DNA of 23,212 nucleotides, taken from a virus. Both the position numbers and the translations under genes were made by a program. Location: the IMG/VR virus record IMGVR_UViG_3300021963_000676, positions 1-23,212 of that record; one strand, given 5' to 3'. Of this stretch, positions 14,576 through 23,212 are shown piece after piece (position 1 is the first letter of the stretch; each line of letters begins with the position of its first letter). The notes under the pieces were generated by a model. The model was not told the DNA's origin, made no database searches, and saw nothing but the letters and a program-made list of their open reading frames with translations.

Positions 14576-14596
14576 CCATCACTAGCGAGGCGTAGC

Positions 14597-17500
14597 ATGG
14601 CCGAAATCGTTGTCCCCGGCCCTATCAGTGGGCGTAGCTACGGGTTCAAGATCAAAGGCGATGCGCCGACTGTTGATGAACAGACCCGCATCGACGGAAT
14701 CTTGCGTCAGCGGGAAACAGACTTTCAGCAAGAGTACGCCGCAAAATTCGGCGCGCCCGTTGAAACCGGTGAAGGCGAAGGCGTACTTAACTACCTCGGG
14801 GAAATCCCCAAGGGTATCGCGCGCGGTGCCGTCGGTATGTTTGAGTCCGCCCTGCTTGGCGGCGCAGCTGCCCTGCCAGAACAATACGAAGCCCCAACAC
14901 GCGAAGGTATTCGCAGCGTCGCCTATGGTCTCAAGCCGCAGACTGACATGGGCATGGAGAACACGGTTGGAGGTACTCTCGGTGAAGCCCTTGGGTCTTT
15001 TGGCGCGCTGGGCATAACGGCCCTTTTGCCCGGGGGTCTGTATGCTGCACCGGCGCTCGCTATTGGTGCTGGTTCTGGTGAAGCATCTGAACGCGCCCGT
15101 GCTGCAGGTGCGACCGAGGAAGAACGCGGTACCGCCGCGCTGCTTGGTGCCCCTGTCGGCGCACTGGAACTCCTGCCGATCAAGTTCATTAAGGTTCTCG
15201 GTAAGCCCGCTACGGGCACGATCATGAACCGTCTGACCCGTGCCGCTGCCGAAGGTGGCGTTGAAGGCGCACAGGAAGCCGCTACCACCATTGCACAGAA
15301 CCTGATCGAGCAGGGCATCTATAACCCGGACAAGGGTACGTTCTCGGATACCGGTGAAGCTCTTGGCTACGGTGCCGGCACCGGTGCACTTGTGCAGGGG
15401 CTGCTTGACCTTCTGCCGGGCCGCAGCCGGACTGCGCCTACCCCTCCGCCGCAGGAAGAAGTCCCCGTCGCTCCAACTCTTGCCCTCCCTGCGCCTACCC
15501 AAGTCGCTGGCGCTCTACCGGCGCCGGGCACGCTTGATCCTTTGTCTGCCGCACAGACACCTGACGTTGTTGTAACGCCCCCGCCCCCCGGCGCTGTGCG
15601 CGGTTCGGCTACGTCTAATATCCCTTCGCTTTCCCCCGATGCCGCCGCAACCGCACGCTCTATCGGTAGTGATGCGCAGATGCTCAGTGCGGTCGAAGCT
15701 ATTGAAGCTGCGGGTAAAGCGACGACAAAGGTTTTGCAGGATGCGCTCGGGCTCAGCTACTCCGCAGCCAATGGTTTGATGCGCAAGCTGGAAGGCGCTG
15801 GGGCTGTATCCAAATACCAAAATGGCAAAGAGCGCGTCCTGACGCTGCCATTTAAGGTTTCCGCAATCCGCCAAGCACAGGCACCTGCAGCTCCGGCGGA
15901 AGCTCCGGTCGAGCCTACTGTCAAGACCGAGCCCACCACTGTGCCGAAAGCTACGGTTACAGAGGCCGCTAAAGTAGAGGTGCCGAGCGTAAACGAGGCT
16001 GTTGCAAAAGCCGCGGTTGTCCCAGACGAACCGCCGGCCCCCGTTGTTGTGCCGAAGCAAAAAGCGCGAAAAGCCGCAGCGGTCGATGCCGGCAAAGCCG
16101 CCCCCATGCAGGAGGTTGCAGATGTCCCCGAGATTGCGGCGGTTGAGCCGGGAGAAGTGGGAGCTGGCGTTCCAAGTGGTGGACAAAGCGTGGAAGGAGG
16201 CGGAGGGGCCGTTGACGTCGCTGCAAGCGCCGCCGGGATTGAAGCACCTGCAGGCGAAGGACTGGGAGGAAGTGTGTCGGACACTGTGGGTGCTGCAGCA
16301 GCAACAACAGCAGAGCCCAACGCACTGACAGCTCCGGCGTTTACCGGTTCGCCGACCGAATTGCAGGTACGTGACGCTGAAAAAGCGCTTGCGCCAATGC
16401 AGGCAGTTCGTGAAGTCGCGGCCAATTCGGCTGCGCAAAGTGAACTTGATGCCGCATGGACGGCGCGGGTAGCAGATAAGCCGGAACTGGCTTCACTCAT
16501 CGAAGAATACTCGGTCCCCGACGCACTGGTTCTGGACGACCCGACGACGTCGGAAGATAAGCGCAAGGTGCTGGACCTGTTTCAGCCCGGCGCCGTTAAG
16601 AAAGGCAAGGCCGGCATGGCCCCTGCCGAGAATGCACAGATGTACTTCTCGCGGTTCAAGCGCCCAATCGACGCGCTCGAGTTCATCGTTGCCGATGCCA
16701 CGCTCAAGAATCAGCGGTTCAAGGGTGAGAAAGCGCTCGAGGCCGAAACCGGTACACTACCGGCAGGTGACGAAACAATCAGCCCCGTGGAACGAGAGTT
16801 CTTTGATGGCATGACCGCGGAGCGCGCAAAGGAAGCGCTTAAGTGGGTCGAAACCAACATGTCCCCGCAGGCACAGGCCAAGGTGCGTGAACTGCAGCGC
16901 AAGTATAAGCAAGCGCAAGAAGCTAAGGTCCCTAATAAGGTGCTGTCGTCTGCGCCAAGCTCTACCGCTATCGGTGGGCGCGCCGCTAACGCAGAAGAAC
17001 GTCAGGCCATGGAGCAGGAGCTGGCCGTGCAGGCGACCGAAGACGCCGCAAAAAAGGCAGAGTCGAAAGCACTAGCTGGTGCTGCACGCACACGGATGCA
17101 GGGGCTGGAGAACCTTCTTAGCGCCGTACAGGAGACGAAGGCACCGATACCAAAGCGCGCGCTGCCCAAGACAAAACTTACCGACGAAGACCAAATCGAC
17201 CTCGTAACAGACAAAATCCTCGGGCTGCGGTTCAACCGCCCGCAGGAAGTTCTGGACCTTTACACCCCGCTGCACCCCGCGGTGATCAACGCGCTGCGTC
17301 GTGGTAATCTTACGCTGGCCCTGCGCGCCTTGCAGCTCCACGCGCCCAATGATCGGGTTAAACGCATCGCCCGTGCACTTGCCCCCTACGCCGAAGGCAC
17401 CTCGGTGCGGCTTGTGGACGGCCTGCGCGACGAAGCCACCGAAGCTAACCTCAATGGGCAGTATCGGCGGATCGGCGGCACAAGCAAAATTCTGTTGGAC

Positions 17501-20500
17501 TCCCTCTACGGCACGAACGTCATGACGTTGCTGCACGAGATGACGCATGCCGCCACCGCAAAAGAATTGCTGAATAAAGCGTCGCCGCTGCGCAAGCGTA
17601 TGGAAAAAATCTTCGCCGACGTAGCGCCGAAGCTTGGTAAGCTAAACGGGCAGAAGAACCTGTTTGAGTTTGTCGCTGATGCTTTCTCCGACCCGCAGTT
17701 CCAGAGCGAACTGGCCCGCCTGTATCCCGATGGCAAGCCTATTTCAGCGCGCGGGCGGTTCCTGCACGAGGTGACGAACTTCGTGCGTCGGTTGCTTGGC
17801 ATGCCCCTAAAAGCACTTGGCAGCGCGCTCGACGTCACTGACCAAATGGTCATGGAGATGCTGGACTCCCCGATCAGCGCAACACAGTTTTCCTCGCCGC
17901 AAGAGGAAGCGGTGCTACTCAATCGCGTTGCACAGGTCGACGGCTCCTTCCCGGGCCGCACCAAGGAGTTCGCCCAGCAGTTCGGCGACGACGCATCCAA
18001 TGTGTTGGCCGGCGCTTCTTGGGGTGCAAAGCGCACCATTCTCGGCTTCCTAGGCATGCAGGCTCTTGGTGACGTATCCGCGCACTATAAGGTCGACGGC
18101 GCCTATGATCTCCAGAATGCTGTGCAGCAGATGGACGCGGCATCTATCAAGTCCGACCAAGAGGTAGACGGTGTTCTGCAGATCGCCCAGAAGTGGGTGA
18201 AGAACAACCCCAACCTTAAGTCGGTGTTCGACCGCGTCGTCACGCGCTCCACAGTCAACCAAGTTGACCCCTCCCTACCGCGCGCCAAGGCCATCAAAAA
18301 GTACGGCGCTGGTTCGGAAAAAATGGGCATGTACGATGCACTCCAGAAAGACTGGGCTGCCATTGGCAAAGACGGCCATGACCTATACAACAACATGCGC
18401 CAGCTGTATCGCACGCAATACGAGCGTCTGCGTGAAGCGCTTTCGGGCAAGATCGACTTCATCCTGTCGTCTAATCCTGCGCTGGCTGCAGAAGTCAAGA
18501 AGAGCATCTACACCAAGTTCTTCGACATGAACCGCCTTGAACCCTACTTCCCGCTGGCTCGCAAGGGCGACTACTGGCTGGAATACAGCGCGTTCGACCC
18601 CGAGACCGGCACCACGGAGCCGGTGAAAGAAGCATACGAAAGCCCCCGTGCACGTGACCGTGCCGCCAAAGAGCTTGAGGCTATGCCGGAAGTGTCCAAG
18701 GGGCAGGACGGCAAGCCGATCTACAACTACTACTCCACGCTCGACATAGTGCAGAAAGGGCGCACGCCCGACTCGCTGTTTGTGCGTGACACGCTGTCTA
18801 TCATTCGGACTAACCTTGCCAACACCAACGTGGATGCGGCCACGGCGCAGAGCATTCAGCAGGAAATCACACGGCTGTTCGTCGACGCCCTGCCAGAAAC
18901 GTCGTTTGCCAAGTCCCTGCAGCGTCGTAAGAACACCCGTGGCTACATGGAGGACTCCCTCGAAGCGCTCAAAACTAAGGGCTACAGCCTTGGGCGTCAG
19001 GGTGTGCGGTATGCCTACAGCAACAAGATCAGGGCTGTGTCCGACGCCATTCAGGATCAGGCGCGCAACACCAACGACCAGAACAAGGTCGCGGTGGTCG
19101 AAGAACTTGTGGCACGGGCCAACTTCGCCACCAATCCGCCCGCGGATATGTTCGAGCGCATGGTGCAGACTGTTAACCGCTCAGCCTTCACCTTCACTAT
19201 CGGCCTGAACGTGTCGTCGGCGCTTGTGAACTTGTCGTCGGTTCCGGTTGTGCTGTATCCGTATCTGGCTGGACGCTACGGAAGCAAGTCGGCTGCCACT
19301 GCAATCGGCAATGCCTACAAGCTATTTATGAACAGCGGGCTGTCACGAGAGCTCGAGCTCCCTGCGCAGTTCCAAGGACAGAAGACGACCAAGGTGCGGT
19401 CGATGCCGTCTATCGACAACTACTTCGTCCTGAACAGCAACAACGAATACGTCCTGCGTGACGACATTGCACCGGAACTTCGTCCGATGCTGCAGGAGCT
19501 CGCTCCTCTCGTGGATGTCGCATCTAAGAACGGCCAGCTGAACCGCTCGATCTTCTACGATAGCATTGGCGCCGAAGATGTTGGGCGTGCACGGGGCTTC
19601 GGGGACCGCTTCGCGGCCATCTCTGGCGCTATGTTCCACCAAGTCGAACGGGCCAACCGGCAGGTCGCGCTCGTTGCGGCCTATAACCTAGAGCTCGCCC
19701 GTCTGCGTAACAAGCCTACGGAAGCTGAACGGGGGCTTACCGAAGCGCAGCGGCGCACCCGCGCTGCCGAGCGCGCTGTGTATCAGGCAACGGAAACCGG
19801 TGGTGGTTCCACGCTTGCGACTGCACCGCGCTGGGCCCAGAAGGGTATCGGACGCGTGGCCATGATGTTCAAGAACTACGGCCTGTCCATGTTCTACCTG
19901 CAGATGAAGCTGGCAAAGCAGCTGACGATAGGCAGCAATGACCCGGACTTCACACCAGAGGATCGTCGGGTTGCCTTCAAGCAGCTTGTCGGCCTGCAGC
20001 TTTCGTCCTTCGCGCTTGCCGGTATCGCAGGCATGCCGCTCTATGGGCTTGTGTCCACCGTGGCAGATGCGTTCCTTGGGGACGACGAAGAAGATGCAGA
20101 CATGCTGACCCGCCGCTACCTTGGCGAAGGGCTCTACAAGGGCTTCCTGTCTGAAATCACTGGGCTCGACATCTCGTCGCGTATCGGTCTTACCGGACTT
20201 CTAATCCGCGAGAACCGCTATAACACCGACCCGTCTGCGGAAGAGACCCTTGTAGCCAACCTCGGCGGTCCCGCGTGGTCTACTGCCACGCAGCTTGGTC
20301 GCGGTGTGTCGGAGTTCTACAACGCCATGACCGGCGAAGAAGGCGATATGGTGCGCGGTATCGAGAACATGGTGCCGGCAGCGGTCCGCAACTTCATCAA
20401 GGCGGGAAGATATCTATCCGATGGCGCTTCCATCGAAACGCGCCGCAAGGACGTTATCACCGGTGATCTTGGGGCCAGCGACTTGCTCGGGCAGATGCTC

Positions 20501-20854
20501 GGGTTTACGCCGACGAAGGCCACGCTGCAGCAGGACATTAACCAGCTCAAGGTTAAGATCAGCAACGCGGTATCCAAGAAGCGTTCGGACCTGTCCAAGC
20601 TCTACTACATCGCCCTGCGTGAAGGTGACATCGAAGGGGCCCGCGAAGTTCTGGAAGACATCCGTGCGTTCAACGAGGATGTTAAGGGCCGGTTCCCTGA
20701 TGCAGTGATCGACAACGAGTTCCTTAAGCGGTCCTTGAAGAGCCACCAACGCACATCGGAACAGATGTCCAGCGGTGTGTCGGTTAACCCTGCGGTGCAA
20801 GAAGGACTGGCTGACCTGCAGGCGATGTATAATAAGGGCGTGCAGCTCTTCTAA
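14597..20854 (+). CDS. Giant polyvalent virion protein with FtsK-gamma-like and zincin-like domains
   Basis: 2085 residues; GCGAGG precedes the ATG. Domains by residue: 1-55, an N-terminal module (VPGPISGRSYGFKIKGDAPT); 68-275, several hydrophobic Gly/Ala segments (KGIARGAVGMFESALLGGAA, TALLPGGLYAAPALAIGAG), potentially membrane-active; 276-350, Pro/Ala-rich linker; 355-419, winged helix like FtsK gamma (KATTKVLQDALGLSYSAANG, then GAGAVS); 420-590, acidic/Pro/Ala linker; 590-780, helical; about 900-1110, zincin-like region with H980-E981-M-T-H984 and downstream E1024 (FEFVADAF); then a long helical part; hydrophobic stretches at about 1531-1565 and 1797-1830; and a helical C-terminus. This matches large polyvalent phage proteins that are packaged and ejected. 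No transglycosylase motif was recognised. It ends one base before a minus-strand terminator. Confidence 0.8.
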   Translation: MAEIVVPGPISGRSYGFKIKGDAPTVDEQTRIDGILRQRETDFQQEYAAKFGAPVETGEGEGVLNYLGEIPKGIARGAVGMFESALLGGAAALPEQYEAPTREGIRSVAYGLKPQTDMGMENTVGGTLGEALGSFGALGITALLPGGLYAAPALAIGAGSGEASERARAAGATEEERGTAALLGAPVGALELLPIKFIKVLGKPATGTIMNRLTRAAAEGGVEGAQEAATTIAQNLIEQGIYNPDKGTFSDTGEALGYGAGTGALVQGLLDLLPGRSRTAPTPPPQEEVPVAPTLALPAPTQVAGALPAPGTLDPLSAAQTPDVVVTPPPPGAVRGSATSNIPSLSPDAAATARSIGSDAQMLSAVEAIEAAGKATTKVLQDALGLSYSAANGLMRKLEGAGAVSKYQNGKERVLTLPFKVSAIRQAQAPAAPAEAPVEPTVKTEPTTVPKATVTEAAKVEVPSVNEAVAKAAVVPDEPPAPVVVPKQKARKAAAVDAGKAAPMQEVADVPEIAAVEPGEVGAGVPSGGQSVEGGGGAVDVAASAAGIEAPAGEGLGGSVSDTVGAAAATTAEPNALTAPAFTGSPTELQVRDAEKALAPMQAVREVAANSAAQSELDAAWTARVADKPELASLIEEYSVPDALVLDDPTTSEDKRKVLDLFQPGAVKKGKAGMAPAENAQMYFSRFKRPIDALEFIVADATLKNQRFKGEKALEAETGTLPAGDETISPVEREFFDGMTAERAKEALKWVETNMSPQAQAKVRELQRKYKQAQEAKVPNKVLSSAPSSTAIGGRAANAEERQAMEQELAVQATEDAAKKAESKALAGAARTRMQGLENLLSAVQETKAPIPKRALPKTKLTDEDQIDLVTDKILGLRFNRPQEVLDLYTPLHPAVINALRRGNLTLALRALQLHAPNDRVKRIARALAPYAEGTSVRLVDGLRDEATEANLNGQYRRIGGTSKILLDSLYGTNVMTLLHEMTHAATAKELLNKASPLRKRMEKIFADVAPKLGKLNGQKNLFEFVADAFSDPQFQSELARLYPDGKPISARGRFLHEVTNFVRRLLGMPLKALGSALDVTDQMVMEMLDSPISATQFSSPQEEAVLLNRVAQVDGSFPGRTKEFAQQFGDDASNVLAGASWGAKRTILGFLGMQALGDVSAHYKVDGAYDLQNAVQQMDAASIKSDQEVDGVLQIAQKWVKNNPNLKSVFDRVVTRSTVNQVDPSLPRAKAIKKYGAGSEKMGMYDALQKDWAAIGKDGHDLYNNMRQLYRTQYERLREALSGKIDFILSSNPALAAEVKKSIYTKFFDMNRLEPYFPLARKGDYWLEYSAFDPETGTTEPVKEAYESPRARDRAAKELEAMPEVSKGQDGKPIYNYYSTLDIVQKGRTPDSLFVRDTLSIIRTNLANTNVDAATAQSIQQEITRLFVDALPETSFAKSLQRRKNTRGYMEDSLEALKTKGYSLGRQGVRYAYSNKIRAVSDAIQDQARNTNDQNKVAVVEELVARANFATNPPADMFERMVQTVNRSAFTFTIGLNVSSALVNLSSVPVVLYPYLAGRYGSKSAATAIGNAYKLFMNSGLSRELELPAQFQGQKTTKVRSMPSIDNYFVLNSNNEYVLRDDIAPELRPMLQELAPLVDVASKNGQLNRSIFYDSIGAEDVGRARGFGDRFAAISGAMFHQVERANRQVALVAAYNLELARLRNKPTEAERGLTEAQRRTRAAERAVYQATETGGGSTLATAPRWAQKGIGRVAMMFKNYGLSMFYLQMKLAKQLTIGSNDPDFTPEDRRVAFKQLVGLQLSSFALAGIAGMPLYGLVSTVADAFLGDDEEDADMLTRRYLGEGLYKGFLSEITGLDISSRIGLTGLLIRENRYNTDPSAEETLVANLGGPAWSTATQLGRGVSEFYNAMTGEEGDMVRGIENMVPAAVRNFIKAGRYLSDGASIETRRKDVITGDLGASDLLGQMLGFTPTKATLQQDINQLKVKISNAVSKKRSDLSKLYYIALREGDIEGAREVLEDIRAFNEDVKGRFPDAVIDNEFLKRSLKSHQRTSEQMSSGVSVNPAVQEGLADLQAMYNKGVQLF

Positions 20855-20855
20855 G

Positions 20856-20882
20856 AAAAAAGCCCCGGCGCGAAGCCGGGGC
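20856..20882 (-). terminator. Intrinsic terminator for the minus-strand operon
   Basis: On the minus strand GCCCCGGC, loop TTCGC, GCCGGGGC is followed directly by six T residues: a perfect 8-bp GC stem plus U-tract. On the plus strand no T-run follows (CAGTGTGG), so plus-strand termination there would be weak. It lies about 60 nt past the small minus-strand gene and directly after the stop of the giant plus-strand gene, separating two convergent operons. Confidence 0.85.
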
Positions 20883-20941
20883 CAGTGTGGAGAACAACAG
20901 TAGGCGAGCTGGCGGCAGGCTCTTCTGTCAGGCACACAATA

Positions 20942-21160
20942 TCATGTGGTTCTCCATATACGCAACCCCAATAGCTGGGCTTCAATTCGCTGCCTACACG
21001 TTAGGCGTATCCCTAACCTTCTCGCCACCTGTTGAACCTGCCGCTCGCAGCGTTCGGTGTCGATGCAGGGGACAAAGAGTGAGCCCCCCACGGGTATTTG
21101 TCGCCACGGCACGATGATGCGGACGCCATCGGGGTCTAGATCATTTACCTTCTTCGCCAT
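20942..21160 (-). CDS. Small conserved protein next to the primase-helicase
   Basis: 72 residues on the minus strand. The start overlaps the end of the primase-helicase gene by 20 nt. The sequence MAKKVNDLDPDGVRIIVPW, GGSLFVPCIDTERC, QVARRLGIRLTCRQRIE and LGLRIWRTT reads as a compact alpha/beta protein with two internal strands (RIIVPW, SLFVPC), a helix, a strand and a final strand ending in R-x-W. From memory, short proteins with the pattern VPW...G-S-x-F-V-P-C and ending in R-V/I-W occur in replication loci of marine phages, function unknown. No ribosome site stronger than AGG is seen, so translation is probably coupled. A terminator follows. Confidence 0.75.
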   Translation of the reverse strand: MAKKVNDLDPDGVRIIVPWRQIPVGGSLFVPCIDTERCERQVQQVARRLGIRLTCRQRIEAQLLGLRIWRTT

Positions 21161-23212
21161 TCGGATCGCCTAGGACAATCGGAATTTCAATGGTGTCGGC
21201 GACCGGCATCTGCAGTTTCGTGCCTTTGGTCAGGCGGACCTTCGACTTCTTGGCGTTATACTTGGTTTTGAGCTCAGCGATAACAGAGTTGTAGTTGACC
21301 TGCTGCTCGGCCAGCCATGCCTTAAACGGTGCCGGCAGAAGGAAAAGCACATGCAGGTCGGTCTCGTAACGCCCGACGATATCGGCGGTCCTAGGCTGCT
21401 GATCTGGCACCACAAGGTCGTCAATGCCGTTGTCGTTCCCCTTGCTGCGGCGGTCGACGGTGGACTTGATCTGCAGGATGCGGCCCAAATTCTGGTAGGT
21501 ATAGGCGGTCACGAGGTCCATCGGGTCTAGGGACATATCGGCGCTGACCGCCTTGTTGCCCTTAAGGATGTTCTTGACGATGTAATCCCGCAGCGTGGGG
21601 ATGTCGTAGTCCAAGAGTTCGAGGTGCTTACAGATCACTGCAGCGGCAAGTGATGTAGCGACGGCAGCGGACCAGAAGCGGTTTTCAGGGCCAAGGCCCG
21701 CGGCCTCGTCGATCTTGCGCTGCAGCGTCTCCACCAACAGTTTGGTTTCGGCGCGGTTGGCCATCACATACTGGACGAACAAGATACCTGCATGGCCGTA
21801 GTTGTTCTGTATCTGGGCGCTGAACGCGTCTGTCTGGCGCTTGTCGGCCTTCTCGGTGAAGAGCCGGCTTGTCTCGATCTCCAGCACCCGCTGGGCTTCT
21901 GCTTTCGGCATGGCCTTTGCCATGGCCACTTTGTCGATCAGGCTGCAGTTCCCAGATGAGATAAACAGCAGGTTCCAAGGATCACCGCGGTAGCGTTCGG
22001 TGTTGCCTGTCGAAGCCAAGCGGTTGCGCTGCTGCCCGCCGGTGATCTGGTAGATCATGTCGGAAGCGTCATGGGGCTTGATATTCGTGATCTCGTCCAT
22101 GCAGACCGGTAGGCTGTGCATCACGTCGGCGCGGTTCATACGGGAGTTGTGGGTGTCCCGCTCCTGCAGGATAAGTTTACTGGGGTTGCCCCACGCCGAG
22201 AGCGCTGCAAACTGGGCGTGTGTCTTGCCGAAGCCGGAGTCCTTGGACCAGATGTGCAGCAGCGCCGCGTTGATAGGCAGGAACTTCATCAGCACCGAGC
22301 CGAAACCGACACAGGTGATGAACTGGTGCAGTTCGAAGCCGGGCCGGTTGTAGAAGTTGACCGCTTCGCGCCACCCGTCAAGGGTGCCCGCTGGTTCAAA
22401 GAACTCGATCATGCCGCGCGTTGCAGCTGACGGTGCGTTGAACTCGACGCGGTCTTCGTAGATGACCTTGTCCCCAAGGATGAAGCCTTTGAAGTCGGGT
22501 AGCCAGCCAAACTGGCGGTGGGCATTGTCTGCCTGCGTGGTGATCTGCAGGTCTTTAACCATGCTTTGCGTAAAGCTCATGATCGCATCCACTTCTTTGT
22601 TGATAGCTATGACGCCATTGGTGGCGAGTACTTTCCGAAACTCTTCTTTCGACGTAACGACGTATAGCGGCACCACGAAGGACCTAACCCCGTCCCTTGG
22701 TAGGTGGTGCCGCATCTCGATGATTTCACCCTGCTCGGGGTCATACAGGCGGCGCACGACATAGAGATCGTGGTGCCAGACAATCCGTTCGCTGACCTCA
22801 CCCTCGTCGTCAATGATACGGATGAACACGCCGCCGTCTTTGCCGCGGAAGTAGGGGCTTGGGTATGTGGGGATTTCATAGACCCGTGGTGGTGCCTCTG
22901 GTTCTTCTGGGTCCGATACGGCAACGATGTTGTCCTCTGGCGTAGCTTCAGTGAACTGCTGTCCTAGGACGATTGGCGACTTGATCTTGTTCCAGTTGGG
23001 GCATCCTTGGCACCCGCCCGGGTTATACTCTTCGAAACGTGCACAGAGATACGGCCCCTTGATCAGGCTGGCTTTATATAGCGCTGCGTCTTCGTCGTAT
23101 TCGGCGTGGCCCATAGACACCGACTTCACAGCCTTGGGCATATCGGTGCAGTGCTTGGCGATAGACAACGCCGCGCGCCACATGGGCTCCGCCAGTTCAG
23201 CCCTGTGCTCGA
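21141..23212 (-). CDS. DUF927-like primase-helicase, N-terminus beyond the window
   Basis: The frame is open to the right edge (EHRAELAEP precedes the first ATG at 23183), so the gene continues outside and the start is not visible. Numbering from that ATG: a Cys group C12, C47, C58 and C61 (PYLCARF, GGCQGCPNW) suggests a metal-binding knuckle. It is followed by a beta-rich middle, then an ATPase-like core: P-loop-like SKDSGFGKT (313-321), acidic LPVCMDE (358-364) as Walker B, and LLFISSGN (405-412) as a sensor-1 strand. The HNSRMNRADVMHSLPVCMDE order and TGGQQRNRL (381-389) fit the DUF927/D5-like helicase group that accompanies primases in phages. The role would be unwinding, and perhaps priming, at the replication fork. 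It is transcribed toward the late operon. Confidence 0.75.
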   Translation of the reverse strand, partial: EHRAELAEPMWRAALSIAKHCTDMPKAVKSVSMGHAEYDEDAALYKASLIKGPYLCARFEEYNPGGCQGCPNWNKIKSPIVLGQQFTEATPEDNIVAVSDPEEPEAPPRVYEIPTYPSPYFRGKDGGVFIRIIDDEGEVSERIVWHHDLYVVRRLYDPEQGEIIEMRHHLPRDGVRSFVVPLYVVTSKEEFRKVLATNGVIAINKEVDAIMSFTQSMVKDLQITTQADNAHRQFGWLPDFKGFILGDKVIYEDRVEFNAPSAATRGMIEFFEPAGTLDGWREAVNFYNRPGFELHQFITCVGFGSVLMKFLPINAALLHIWSKDSGFGKTHAQFAALSAWGNPSKLILQERDTHNSRMNRADVMHSLPVCMDEITNIKPHDASDMIYQITGGQQRNRLASTGNTERYRGDPWNLLFISSGNCSLIDKVAMAKAMPKAEAQRVLEIETSRLFTEKADKRQTDAFSAQIQNNYGHAGILFVQYVMANRAETKLLVETLQRKIDEAAGLGPENRFWSAAVATSLAAAVICKHLELLDYDIPTLRDYIVKNILKGNKAVSADMSLDPMDLVTAYTYQNLGRILQIKSTVDRRSKGNDNGIDDLVVPDQQPRTADIVGRYETDLHVLFLLPAPFKAWLAEQQVNYNSVIAELKTKYNAKKSKVRLTKGTKLQMPVADTIEIPIVLGDPNGEEGK

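Noticed and set aside
14582-16438. Two long minus-strand open frames (306 and 307 codons) under the giant gene
   Set aside because: The composition is that of a reading-frame shadow (Arg/Cys/Ser-rich), without a recognisable domain, while the plus strand encodes clear domains.
14597-20854. Lytic transglycosylase domain in the giant protein
   Set aside because: Such domains are frequent in large ejected phage proteins, but no convincing E-S/GLMQ-type motif was seen.
20887-21117. A 76-codon plus-strand frame after the giant gene
   Set aside because: It lies opposite the small minus-strand conserved gene, has no ribosome site, and starts just after the terminator hairpin.
23181-23183. ATG 23183 (minus) as true start of the primase-helicase
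   Set aside because: The frame is open to the window edge, and the upstream residues run smoothly into the conserved region, so the start lies outside.
1-23212. tRNA genes, integrase, transposase, attachment sites or toxin-antitoxin genes
   Set aside because: None could be recognised on either strand, so the window gives no evidence for lysogeny or mobile element insertion.

Overview
The window is part of a tailed double-stranded DNA phage genome (or an integrated relative). It is almost entirely coding: nineteen closely packed genes on the plus strand (2..20854) face two genes on the minus strand (20942..23212). The plus-strand genes cover fibres, lysis, tail and DNA ejection. The minus-strand genes are a replication primase-helicase and a small partner. 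Terminase, portal and capsid genes are not in the window. No tape-measure gene is recognisable, and there are a P22 gp10-like tail protein, several ejection-type proteins and a very large polyvalent virion protein, so a short-tailed (podovirus-like) phage is the best guess. Lipoprotein and Sec signal sequences plus a GH19 endolysin point to a Gram-negative host. The fibre N-terminus (SFSELQTEFGG...ISMSEYYR), the secreted Cys-motif protein and the MNIVQLQDQL protein resemble, from memory, families common in marine phages of alphaproteobacteria and cyanobacteria. That is recall, not a database result.

Layout. (1) 2..3786: end of a virion-type protein cut by the window edge, a protein built of about nine 22-residue repeats, a fibre with a 111-codon internal duplication, and a glycine-rich fibre or adhesin. 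(2) 3796..7496: a chain of overlapping small genes that nearly all encode membrane or exported products (TM/coiled coil, lipoprotein, two Sec-signal proteins, TM/coiled coil, TM/Cys-rich, two-TM holin candidate, small basic protein), ending in an endolysin with a GH19 domain and a peptidoglycan-binding domain. (3) 7526..9639: a gp10/nozzle-like tail protein and a small conserved protein. (4) 9684..20854: candidate ejection or internal virion proteins, a GNAT-like protein, and a 2085-residue protein. The large protein combines membrane-active segments, an FtsK-gamma-like winged helix, an HExxH zincin-like centre and a hydrophobic C-terminal half. (5) 20856..20882: a terminator that works on the minus strand. 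(6) 20942..23212 minus: a small conserved gene and a DUF927-like primase-helicase whose N-terminus lies beyond the window.

How it fits together: the fibres and repeat protein probably bind the host. The gp10-like protein closes the tail. The glycine-zipper, coiled-coil and 2085-residue proteins are plausibly ejected to carry DNA across the envelope. The endolysin and membrane cassette release progeny. Most neighbours overlap by 1, 4 or 8 nt, which suggests one long translationally coupled late operon. The two most unusual things are a pair of roughly 125-nt overprints joining three exported-protein genes, and the FtsK-gamma-like domain inside the giant virion protein with its known DNA-reading residues replaced.
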